A program made the position numbers and the translations under genes. Positions 49,901 to 61,900 of a stretch of 64,000 nucleotides of DNA are shown piece after piece. The notes under the pieces are model-generated. The model was not told where the DNA came from and did not search any database. It saw only the letters and a program-made list of their open reading frames with translations. Source of the DNA: Acanthosoma haemorrhoidale. Taxonomy: Eukaryota; Arthropoda; Insecta; Hemiptera; Acanthosomatidae. The DNA lies in assembly GCA_930367205.1 (NCBI GenBank), contig OV884012.1, forward strand, positions 51,481,239-51,545,238, given 5' to 3'. Position 1 is the first letter of the stretch, and the number at the start of each line of letters is the position of its first letter.

Positions 49901-50589
49901 CAGAAGGTTACATTGTATTATACAAAGGCGTCGATTATACAAGGAACAACAGGTCTATAAACAATATTACGATGGATAAACCAGTTTTAACGATTATTAC
50001 TATTTATTAAATTAAAAGCGACCCAACCAGAAGTAACACGTGGCGTGGATATCTCATATTGATTAACTCCGTCATTTCTCTTCATAATTTGCCGTCATCC
50101 ATCTCACAGGGCACTGAGATTTATCTTCCAGCCACTGTCTCACTCCAACTTAAAATTTATCAGTTAATTATTCTCTAAATTTCGTCGTTCATTTCACCAC
50201 TTGTTAAATATATACTGATAAGAAATTATAGACGGCAAAGTCGTATATCCGAAACTGTAACACCTGTAAGATTTCTATTGCAATTGGCAAATGTTTTGTG
50301 AAAATTGTTGAATTCATTTAGTCCGTCATATTTTATGAATGAATTCCATTGCTCAGATGCTTTATATGCTTATATTGGTTGCCTTAAAAACAACAAGCTC
50401 TAATTGTGATAATATCGTCAGCTGAATGTAGCATTGCAATCACTTTTCAGACTTATTCAAGATGAGATATAATTTCCTTTGGTTACGTTACAACAGGTGG
50501 TTAAGGGCTGGTAACAACACGGATGATTTCAGCTCACCGAATCGGAAATCCTGGAAATGCTCGTGGGCTCTATACCTCGTCCTTTTCCA
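46902..50589. other. Unassigned DNA
   Basis: Scattered moderate-GC patches (47540-47750, 47860-48060). The plus-strand stretch near 47553-47660 stays open through SERKNLRYFTFAGG but has no recognised family. No feature can be supported. Confidence 0.35.
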
Positions 50590-50965
50590 GTTTTAGCAGT
50601 CCTTGTTGCTTTGTCTCTAACTATTGATATATATGAATGTGTACTCCGGCCAGCTCTGCTTTACGGTGCCCCACTATATATATACTCACTTGTCTGACAA
50701 TATAGCTAAAAGTCTCGAGCAATTTCATGTGAAATCATTTTTTCATGGAATCATTTCATGGATCATGAGAAAAGTGGGCTGACATACCTCGAGAGGTTAA
50801 AGAACGCCGACTTGCACCCGTTGCTTGGTGTGCCGTCGGTGGGCGAGTTCATCCGCCGGAGACAACTTTTTTGATTCGTTGCAGCACCTAGCAAACCCAC
50901 TTTTTAATACTAAGACCCCACCACCCTTCCCGCATCGATGGCAACAGACTGTCGGGGAAAATTAG
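50590..50965 (+). mobile_element. Degenerate LINE reverse-transcriptase C-terminal fragment, second family
   Basis: In shifting plus-strand frames: VLRPALLYGAPLYIY, then YTHLSDNIAKSLEQF, then LERLKNADLHPLLGVPSVGE and PHRWQQTVGEN before a stop. R-P-LLYG-PLY is a well-known block in Jockey/I-type LINE C-termini. The sequence differs from the abundant family in this window. Start and end are approximate; frameshifts make it non-functional. Confidence 0.65.
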
Positions 50966-52994
50966 GTTAAGATTTTGTTGTTGGATGTAAGTTAGTTTTA
51001 ATTCTATGATTGATAAGGTGAGCCTTTTTTAGACAGTGAATGTATAATGTGTATTATACTTTTGTAACAATCAAAAATTGCAATGTAAAATTATTAAAAA
51101 TTGTATAAAATGTAGCTTAGCTACAGGTTACATAATGACCTACTGTAACTAGATTCATTTATGTAGAATCTATAAAGATTTCCATAATTTATAATAACAA
51201 GGGGATATGAAGGGGAAAATAATCCGGAAACGTTTAGTTTTATGTGAGGAAAGTAAATATTAGAAAATTTTAAGTTCTTTGAGTTCTACAAACGTCCCCG
51301 ATTTGAAATACCATGTTGAACACACTTCTGAATGACATAGAATTGCGAAGAGAAACAATGCGATTATTCATCGATAATGACCGACAAAGGATTCTTGACA
51401 TTGATTTAATCGTCAAGAGTTGTTCCACTGCAAATATTGCGAACGCAGCCAAGCTGCCTAGACATTAAGACTGGGTTTGTAGTACCCTGCTAAAAATAAA
51501 TACGCTTTATGGCGTCGATCCAAGTTGCCACATTTCCTGTAGTGTGAGTGTATCGCCTGGCAGTTACTGCATCCATGTGAAGTCGACATCAGACTAACTC
51601 CCTCTCTCCAGGCGTGTGGTAAGTGCCGCCACATGTGTAGATGGATGATTGGATCTTGGTGAAAGTACTGGCGAATGTTGGTGGTGGATTGGATATTTCT
51701 TCCACTCATCAAAGGGTTTAGCGAATAGTGCCAAACCCCATTGGAAGTATCTCTTCTTAGGGCAAGCCGAAACAGAACATACTGATATTCAATCAATTTA
51801 TATGTTACAAAAACATAATTTCATCTAATACTAATTTCTTAATTACATTTGATTGATTTATCAGATTGATAATAGTTCGGCGAAAAATACAAAGTGTTAT
51901 ACATTTACAAATTTAGTGGTGGGCATTGCGTAGTTAATATAATTGATATTAAGAGTGGGAACTACACCACAACAACATGTGGTAACATAAAACGATAGAT
52001 TTTAAAGTTCCAATTTATAATTGTGTCTCGTTGTTAATTTATGTTCATAATTCGTTATATTCAAAATAATTTGACCCATTTCAGATTTTTTTTAATTTAA
52101 AACCGGATTTGTATTCTTATAGGATAGGTTACGCATAATTCGTAAATCGTCGAATAACCTATAATGTAATTATTAATTTACTTGATCAAGCATTCTAGAT
52201 TAATGTTTGTGTTTTAAACATCTTTCTTTACTTACCGTAAAGAATAACTTGGCTTGATATCCCCCTTGTACAAAGAAACCAATACAGGTCCAGCCTCATA
52301 TGTTTCATTTGTTGTTACACTAGATCTATCGGAGTAGAAGCTGAGCCCGAACAGTTCAAAACAAGCAGCTTTGTTGGACGATTATTTCGTCGAGATGATT
52401 GCCTTAATGAAAATGAAAGACCGTTTGCAGGAAGTAAAGAGGCAACGATTAATTGAGAGGTCTAGTCCTGTCAGCCTGTTCTCCGATAGCGCCTAATGAC
52501 ATACCTCATTCACATTCTCACTTTACAATTATACACATCCTATTACATTAATTCAGATCGACATTATTTTTTATAATTAATTGATATTGATGTATATATA
52601 TTTTTTTTATTAATTAATTGACATAGATAAAACCGTTTCTGGAAGCTACAAAATAGACGAATAAGTGTTCCCCAATACAAATTTAGTTAAATTGTCATTT
52701 AAGGAGTACTTTGCTTGAAACATTCATCACTGTGCAACTATTTGCACTAAATGTCATCCTTGTTCATTAATAATGAGTTTGATTAATATTTCTATATTAA
52801 TAGCTCTGCCAATTAAATCTCTTGTAACAGACCAGGACTTATTGCTTGTTGGTTGAATTGTAGCTATTCATATAAGAATATTTAATTATTTTTCTTTCAC
52901 ACCAGGTTGAATCCTCTTTCAAATTAAAAATCCTTGAATTCCAATTGAATGCTTTGTTGCATATAACAGTCAAGGTTTTCCCCCCTTTTACACA
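50966..52994. other. Unassigned AT-rich DNA
   Basis: Two minus-strand open frames (51270-51452 and 51458-51796) have no recognisable motif. Nothing else seen. Confidence 0.35.
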
Positions 52995-53650
52995 TTTCTG
53001 TATAAATAGTATATATGCCATTATGTAATACTTTTTATTTACTCAGGCTACACAGCAGGATAAACAGAATATATATTGTAGAAAGAATCTTGACTGTTGT
53101 TAAGGTTATTTCATGGAAAAAAAGTTAGTTGTGCTGAGAATTTTTGACATTATTATATTTTGAAAGATAAGGAGGTGAAAAGGATCATATTGTTGGGTTT
53201 TAAAAAAAGTAAATAAAAAATCTTCAAGTCAAACATGGCTTCTATAAATTTAAAAAAGGATTCACTTTAGTATAAAATGGAGAATAAAAATCCCTTAAAC
53301 AGTGACTGATCAATAAGTCCGGGATTATTACATCACAAAGCTACTACAAATGTGGAAATGTAACTCAAACTCATTATAAATGCACAACGAAATAGGTTAT
53401 TAGTTGCACTGTGACGTGTGCTCCACAAGTATAGGTGATTTATGCTTTACATATGAGCTTGCTGCTTGGTTCTTCTGAAGGAGGCTGAAACCAACTAGAC
53501 GTAACCAAAAATTCTGATCAGAAAAGATTTGATGGAAATATTCTGATGAAAATACCAAAAGGCAGCACCTTTGCAGAATAACAGTGGGCACCATAATACC
53601 GTGGTTCATGAACAGAACAATTATTAACCATGCTCACGTACAACTGTTTT
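52995..53650 (+). repeat. Long dispersed repeat, copy 1
   Basis: Direct repeat of 54811-55520. Both begin TTTCTGTATAAATAGTATAT and share many blocks (GAAAGATAAGGAGGTGAAAA, TGCTTTACATATGAGCTT, CAAAAATTCTGAT). Family unknown; no intact ORF is shared. Confidence 0.85.
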
Positions 53651-53720
53651 TATGTAATCGATTCATTTTAAATCCGAGTGAATTATATTGCTGAAAATGG
53701 ATGAGAGGGACTTTGGATAC

Positions 53721-53745
53721 ATACATATATATATATATATATATT
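53721..53745 (+). repeat. (TA)n microsatellite
   Basis: About 20 bases of alternating TA. Confidence 0.9.
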
Positions 53746-54810
53746 TCACAAAACTATAAGTTAATCGTCGGCTGTTAAGCTTGATTAAAAAAAAAAAATA
53801 AGAAAGAGGGAAATGAACGGCACTCTCAAACTTCTGTAAAAACATACTACTTTATTGCCTCTAGTAATTCGACATATATAGGATTATGGGTTGTTTACAT
53901 CCCATGATCGTATTAGTTATCAACATCCGGCTTTAAATCCCCCCTGCTAGGTCCTGTCCATCCGTCGGAAACTAAAACTTAACACTTATGCTAATTATAT
54001 ATAGTTCTGACATAATAATTGCCTAACTCAAAACTGAGTTTGTGTTTTATTCACGTCTAGAAAGGCTTCATATTATTTCCACATGTATTAAAAAAATAAA
54101 CCAAAAGGCAGAAAACTTTTTAATATATAGAATTGTAGTAAACTTAAAATTAACTATTTTTACTAATTTACTTTTAAATATTAACCACATGGTTAATGTT
54201 TGATACGTATCAAGCATAAGACATACCGCAAATCTTAGAAGAAATCATACCGCGGGTTGCAAATTAAAGCTATTTTCTTCAACAGGTGACTACGCATGCT
54301 CAGCCTTGAGAAATTTCCGCTCGTTGAATGGACAGAAATCTTCCCATCGAGTACAAAGGTACCAAGGACGTTTATGTACCGTTTTTCTACAAGGTCACGT
54401 GAAGGACGGTCAGTACTATCATATATCGTTAATGGCAAGACGGCTCATTCACAAGTTCACATAACTACATACTTGTTATTGTAACTGGGCTAGACTGACT
54501 GATTAGCCTCCAGTATATGTACAGGCACAGATAAGGTCAGTTCATCGCTAAAAAAGAATAAACTGTGTCTTGACGGTTTCACGATACTAAATTACACAGA
54601 GTATTACACATCATCAACAGCCTTTCCAACACCCTAAAGCGTAAAATAGCTAGTTTCGCGAGGATCCCTTGCGCCCTTAAATTTCGACCACCATTTTGCA
54701 ACACTCCTGTGGATTCATATGCAGCATAAGATCAATTTGTCTGCTTATTTAGTGACTGGATTGTTAGTGCAAAAAAAAAATTCAAGGATATCTTAAATGT
54801 TAAAATAATA

Positions 54811-55520
54811 TTTCTGTATAAATAGTATATATCCCATTGTGTAATACTTTTGATTTACCCAGGCCTATTAACAGGATAGGTAGATATTGTGTAGAAGGAA
54901 TCATGACGGTTTTCAAGGTTAAAAAGAAGTTATTTAATGGAAAAAAGAAAATAATGTACAAAAATCTGAGTACAAAAAAAGATAGTTGTACGGAGAATTG
55001 TTGGGATTTTTATACTTTGAAAGATAAGGAGGTGAAAAAAATCATAGTGTTACCATTTAGAAATAGTAAATGAAAAACTCTTCAAGTCAAAACCCGTCTG
55101 GATTCACATCGAGATCATGGACTTTTCTTCCTTCCATAAATATAAAAAAGGGTTTACTTAAGTGTAAAATAGAGAACAATAAACTCTTCACATAAAAATC
55201 GCATAACCAGTGACCGATCAATAAGTCCAGGAATATTACTTTACCAAGCTAAAAGTTATGAATGCAAAACGAAATCGGTTGGGTAATTAGTTGCTCTCTG
55301 ACGGGTGCTCCAAGTAAAGGTGAGCTATGCTTTACATATGAGCTTACTTATTGGTTCTTCTGAAGGAGACGCAACCAAAAATTCTGATTCGAGAAGATTT
55401 GCAACCAATAGTCGCATGCACTATATTTGCAGAATAACAGTGGACACCAAAATACCCTGGTTCATGAAAAGACCACTCATTGACCAAAAACGCTTCACGT
55501 TAATACCCACGTACAACATG
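54811..55520 (+). repeat. Long dispersed repeat, copy 2
   Basis: Same orientation as 52995-53650, 1.8 kb away, diverged by substitutions and small indels. It has a 78-codon open frame (54837-55073) that is broken in copy 1, so coding is not supported. Confidence 0.85.
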
Positions 55521-57611
55521 ATTCAGGATTTAAGACTACTTACCCCATAATATTTATCTCAGTTTAAATTATTTAAGGTTACATTTCTTTGCGTGAACAG
55601 TAGTCATCCTTATATTATCATATAAAAAGAGGTAAAAAGATAGGGAAGGTTAGTGAAATCTACCTTATTTAATTCAGGATTGTATTCATTGAGTAGAGAG
55701 AAGGAACTGAAAGAGTGTCGATACTAATATTGGAAGTGATAGAGATGTCAGATATTGTTAGAAATGAAGTGTCCAAGTTTACTAGGAATTACCGGACATG
55801 ATAGGAGGTTTTTTGGGGAAAAGAGATTTATGTTATATTGATAGGATCTAGTAATGTTGGATCTATCTATCTATAATTTATGGTGATTATGTAAATAAGA
55901 TGTATATTTTTGTAGATTATGTAGAGGACCTAATTTGTATTATCTTTATTTGACATTTGTTTCTGATGTTTTCATGTAATTTGATGAGTAGATGACGAAT
56001 CAGCTTGCTATCAGATATGTTATAAATATATATTATGGTTATATTCACCTTCACTCCATGTTCTCCCATGTTTAAAGCAGAGCACTGAATCGTCATCACT
56101 GCAGATCAACGTGATATTTCATGAAAGAAGAAATTTTGTTTTTATGTTTGTATTAAATACACTTTTATTTTTGAGTCTGAGCTCATTAATAGTTAGTAAC
56201 ATGTATTAGCAAGTACTGAAATTGGTCATGCCGAACGTAGGAATATTCAAGATTAGGAGATTTGGTGGATGATCAGTACGCCTTACGTTCCTTTAAAAGG
56301 CGTAAGGACCAACCTTACTTGCTAAGGAGAACGTATCATAAGGATGTTCTGATGGTTTTGTTCCGATTCATTGATTAGCAAGCTGAAGAATAAGAAAATG
56401 GCTTTCTACCCAAAGGCAAGGCAGATATAAAGAAAACGATTCCGCTGTTTCTATCAGGGACATGCGATTCACTATCACTGCTTGGATCAATGCCAAAACT
56501 GCTAGATCATCTGCTAGCTAATGCACTGTCCTTTATTGCATGTACTTATAATATTCTGATCAGCTGAATAACAATGAAGGAAGTCAACAGAGAAGAAGAA
56601 GTTGGATAATTCATACAGAACATATCTAGGGTTGAAATATGAACGTTCCTACAATTGGAAGAAAATGAATAATTGGCGATTTGCCAAGGAATTCCTTGTT
56701 AAGGCCAAAAATTCGTACTTAATTAATGAAAAATGTTTTAACACATCGTATCAAGATGAGTTTTTGACGTAACATTGTATTTTACCAGTATCTCGTCGTA
56801 ATTAACTAATTACAAAAAACAAATTAAAATTCCATTGAGTACCAGTGTCCCCTTTAAAAAAAAAAAAAAAAAAAAAATTAAGATTGTAATAATATGAAGA
56901 TTCTGTGTTTACAATGTTAAACGAACCGTATCTTTTTCTTTGAATTATTACTTTTTAAATACAAAAGCGATACCCGATACCCGCCTTTTTTGCTATTAAT
57001 GGGAATACATCAAAGCGTCCAGCTATAATTGAAAATATACTCTCAAATTTAAACACCTGGCCTGAAAGTTTATTATTGGAGAGATGCGATATTACTTAGG
57101 TCGAGTCGATATATAATCCGATTTGATCCCTTTCCGTTATAATAAATTTGTGCCTAGAATATAAATACGCTATGAAGGAAGAGCTCATCAGGATAGGTGC
57201 CTATAAAATAACAATAAAGGCCCGTTCCGATATTTATTATTCAGATAAACTATTTATTTATATTCAGCGGCGAGATGATTGCTACGCCCACAGCAAGGCC
57301 CGTTAGGCGTGCCTCTCAGTTTCACAGTTCCCTGGGGTGGTTCAAAAGCGTGTCGTAAAAGCTTGACCCACTTCTGAAAAAATAAAAGGATTTTTTTATC
57401 TCCAAAGCTGTTACCTTTTTCATTTTTAATGTGTTTTTATCACCCTTTTAATTTGCTAAAGCCTAACTTGGAATTTCATTCGTTGGTATATACCGTTGCA
57501 GAATTAATATGCTAATCACATTATCAAAAATGTTCAGAATACTAGCGTGTGAATTAATCATTTAATAATACAGGAAAGTGTCACTCATTTAAGCGTACCT
57601 ATTTTTTTTTT
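55521..57611. other. Unassigned AT-rich DNA
   Basis: Includes a 22-base A run at 56856-56877 and small inverted repeats around 56280-56320. No gene seen. Confidence 0.4.
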
Positions 57612-58900
57612 AAACTTCTTTATTGCGTTAAAATTACAACCTGCCTTGTTAGGCAATAAGTAATTGTGATATTCTCATTCATACGATATTTACAATTTTC
57701 ATTCACTCGCTCATTCATACAGTGTTTATACAGCCCATATACATCCCAAATTCACATAGTTGTCACCTCCCTCGCATGTGAAAGAGGAAGCGGAGTCTTG
57801 GGAAGTTCCCCACGCTCCGACGTCAGCTGCGTCAGCGCGAGAGCCACTTACGCTCAGGACATGATTGGAGAAACTGGCAATTCCCAGGACTCACACTGTT
57901 ACGCATTTATATCAGGTCACGAGCCCACTGCCGTTTTAGTCTCCGATGAGGATTATAGGGATGAGTGATGAAGTGCAATGACTGTCCTAGGGGATTAGGG
58001 TAATTGGATAGATTACTTTGGGATTCCATGATCATGGAATGGATGAGTTCAAGAATGTAAAGTATATTAAGATCGTTATGAAGAGTTTTGTTTCTGACGT
58101 AATAACGAGCTTGAAAGGATTGGATACGCTTGATGTTCGACTTTTTAGCTGTCCCCCATGGCTCTATTCCGTTTGTCCAGATTGGCTTAAGTATAACTTT
58201 GTAGATTAGTAGGTTATTTTTTATTGATAGATGGGAACTCCTTTAAAGTAGTCTGTACAGTTGTGCAAAGCGTACGTTTAGTTCTTATCTTTTTAGCCTC
58301 GTATGTGGGTTCCAGGTCAGCTGTTTGTCGAGATGGAAGCTGTACCGTACTAACTCGAATACAGGGAGAGGTATGGAATTAAAAAAAACTAGTGGACAAG
58401 ACTTGCGGAAGAGGGTGAAGGTAATGTCGAAAAATGTTGCTTCATTAACTTTGATCCGCCATTGGCTGCACCAATGCTCGATCTTATCAAGGTGTCTTAG
58501 AAGGTTATGGGATGCTATATCGGGGTCTGGGCAGGATGGACAAAACTGCAGTGTCATCTGCATATGTGGCCAAGAAAAGGTCTAGGTTATAGAGGATGGG
58601 ACCAAGGACACTGCCCTGTGGAACTCCAAGCCTCAGCGGACTTGGAAGAAGAGGTTTGAAAGGTAGTACTGTAGGATTAGGAAAAGGGTCCGCGGTAAAT
58701 ATCCTTTGAGCTGCAAACCTGGGTGCCAAACCCTGTCAATAGCTTGAGCTATGTCCAGAAAGGCAGCTGTGCAATACTGTTTGGTTTCAAGGGCTGAGGA
58801 TATGTGATGAACAACGCGAAGGCCTTGTTGAACAGTGGAATGTCGTAGACGGAAATCGAACTGGTGTGCAGGAAAAAGGTTTTTGGATTCAACAAGTGTA
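57612..58900 (-). mobile_element. Jockey-like LINE, copy F
   Basis: Minus-strand, 5'-truncated copy starting in the middle of ORF2 (near the codons for ESKNLFP). It runs through AFLDIAQAIDRVWH, GVPQGSVLGPILYN, YADD and the C-terminus to the 3' UTR and an ATAAAGAAGTTT plus A-tail end. Several frameshifts and short deletions are visible, including one between LYN and the YADD block. No target duplication could be fixed. Confidence 0.87.
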
Positions 58901-58959
58901 GGTTAGTGTTAAATAACTGTAGTTATATTTTTTTAATTTAATTTGTTACACAACTACAG

Positions 58960-58980
58960 ACCAACTTGTCACAAGTTGGT
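58960..58980. repeat. Perfect 21-base hairpin
   Basis: ACCAACTTGT and ACAAGTTGGT flank a single C. It lies 60 bases beyond the truncated end of LINE copy F. Confidence 0.8.
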
Positions 58981-61900
58981 GTTACTGGAAGACTGTGAAT
59001 TGGCTGTACTGCCGATGAATGTGGATGTTGTAGATTACTAGATTAGACCTCCAGTCGATCTCGCTGCCACTTTCTTTTCAGTTGTGGCTATGGTTTGTCG
59101 GTAGGATATCTGAAGTCAGTCTGTGTATGTAAGCTTTTATTTCCTTGTAGATTTGTATGTAGAGCATGGTATCTCTGTCATATCTTGGCACGTATGTAAG
59201 GTATCTAGGTCTGCATGGAATGTTCGTTTTGATATTTACTCTGTTAAGCATCGTTAACGGTCAGAGCGGCATCTAATATGTACGATAAAGGATCATATAC
59301 TATATGTTATGTAATGGAGGCAGAAGAGCTATCAAAATCATAACTTGATCCTTTGTAAAATATATAGCCTTTCATTACATATTTTCGCATTCATTGTAAT
59401 TCTATGGCGTGTAGGGAGCGTTTTGGTTTTATCACAGCCAGAAATACAGGTGAAATTTATGAATTTCAATAATATTAAATCACTGAATTCATTATAAAGA
59501 CTATTTTACAGATTCAGTATTTTACAGACTGGACTATTTTACAGTTTATGATTTCCCCTTAACTGAAGTTTCCGTCTGGGTCCACACTAATGTAAAAACA
59601 CTCAAGTAAAATTACAAAACTCTATGATGAACATGGTATGAAATGGATTGCTTATAATTTTATATTATCTTTATTGTTATCTAATTATTATTTAGTTCCT
59701 TTGTGCAATTAAGATATTGACCCATCTCCAGTTATCATGTCCTCGTTCATTTTAGTCTGTTTATGAAAATTGACTGCCTTGTTTTAATCTATCTCATGTA
59801 CGCCCTTTTGTGTACTTACATACTTATTAGTGTTTACAAACACGTTATTACGATTTTACTTAAGGTTTTCTCATTTGTCGTTGGCTTAACTCCACACAGT
59901 TAATCGATTGCTTCTTCATTATAAAGCTCTTGAAAGAGGCACTCGACTGTGCCAACCTAGACCTGACCAGAGTGAGACTGAACCGAGGAGTGTGAAATGA
60001 AATCGGGATGTCTAGGATAACCAAAGGAGACCATTCTTGATGGAACAAAGGAGCTATCAAGATTTGAGCTTGGAGTGCAATCCGTGCTTCTTAGCTATGC
60101 TTCACCGACCGCTCACGTGGTCTCGTTTAGAACAGGACATACATGAAAGTAAGTGAAAAAAACAACAGAAAGTTTTTATACAAAACCTTGCCTATGAATG
60201 TAGAGGATTGGAGGTAGGTCCACATTGTACGCGATGTTGACCAAAGTAAGAAATAAATAGTAATTGGACCTTGAGGAGGATCAGCCACCGTTAACTGTGA
60301 GGTCAGTTAGGCTGGACAAGAGTCGCTGGCTCCAGCGCAGGATCGCGTTTATCCCAGTCAGGAGATAACTGTCTCCCCGGTTTCTCTGGAACGGTCCTTT
60401 GTCTTGGTCCCTGGTGACACCTCGCCTGGAAGGTCCTACCACTGCCACATGCCAAATGCAGGGGGAATAAATCACCAAGCGTTTTAGCCGACCGCCAGAC
60501 AGCAGCAAATATACAGTCCGATTACCAAAATAGATCACAAGTAATAAATAAATCCACACCATCCCTTTTGGTGTTTCCACTGAGACTTTCGCCCAGCTTT
60601 ATTTAAATGTGTTTGATACATTGAGAACACATTTTAACCTTAGATCTAAAAAGTAGAAAAATTAGAGGTTTCTTCTTATCATAACCTTATAATTCCTTGT
60701 CGTCACAACTCTCTTATCCCATTTAAAAATTCATACGCTTATGTATCCTTGGGGTACGTTATTAGGAACAATTTGATACTGAAATTGGTCAGAAATTACA
60801 GTCCCCGTTGCGTGGGCAGTAATAGAGCTCTGCAGAAACCTGCCTGTTTTTTGTTTCCTGTTTAAGGACATTTTTACCCATAAACAAACAAGGACTAGGT
60901 CTCCTGGTATAAAGAATTTTCTTCTCTTTTGTCTCTTCCATAAATTTAAGTTTTCTGAATCCTTCAGTTGTAGCCGTATTTTTTCACTTAATGAATGGCA
61001 CGTTCCTTTTCATTATGTATTTTGACTTCGATACCAATTTGATTAGTTAATTAATAATTGTTCTATTCAGCTATCGAGTTACATTTTCTTCAGTAGAATA
61101 TTGCTTCGCAATGTTGACCACAATAAAATTACGTGTATTCAAGAAGCAGTACTGAAACCACTTACTCTTAATGTTTGCTTCTTATTAAAGTGACAGGTTG
61201 TTTAGGGATTTGTTCTATTTCCTATGTTCTATTATCTGTTGAATACTGGTTGTGGTATATTTAATTTAAAAATAAATAAATTCTGCCAACAAATATTTAT
61301 TTAAGCTCTAAATGTTTTTAATTACTCTTTGTAATAATTTTCAACTCCTTATAATTAATTCGATACATACAAAGTTCAAAATCAGTATAATGATAATTGA
61401 TGGGTGCTTATGGTTTTCAGGTGCTTACTCTAATAACATTTTATTTATTTGTGCATTGCTAATAAATAATGGAGACTTATTAAGCCCTAATAAAACATTG
61501 TAGGGAGATGAATTTATTTATCTATTAACTACTTATTTTGACATTTAAATATTTAGAATGATGAGATGCAGTTTTTTTTATTCATTTTGTCCCATAGGCT
61601 GATCTAAAGTCCTATTAGATCGATCCAATTAGGGTAATAAGAAGTGATCCTCTGAACTCGAACCCATAAATATTTAAATATAATGAGCTCAGGAGTGCAA
61701 TCTAATTAATAACTTACAATGGCTAATATATGTAATTATGTCTTGTATGTAGTTATAAGGAAAGACAACATCTTGTCGGTTGTGATTGATGTCTGTTGAC
61801 CACCAGAAATTCCTGTCAAAGACTTTTCCTGGTTGATTTACTATGAACTCGATCACCGATGGTGAGTTCTTTATTTATCAATTGCTTACGTGTCAATTAA

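Noticed and set aside
55305..55550. Open frame in the 54.8 kb repeat
   Set aside because: Not preserved in the sister copy at 53.0 kb and shows no motif.
57187..57230. Second hammerhead core (complement of TCATCAGG)
   Set aside because: CTGATGA is present on the minus strand, but no GAAA follows a plausible stem II.
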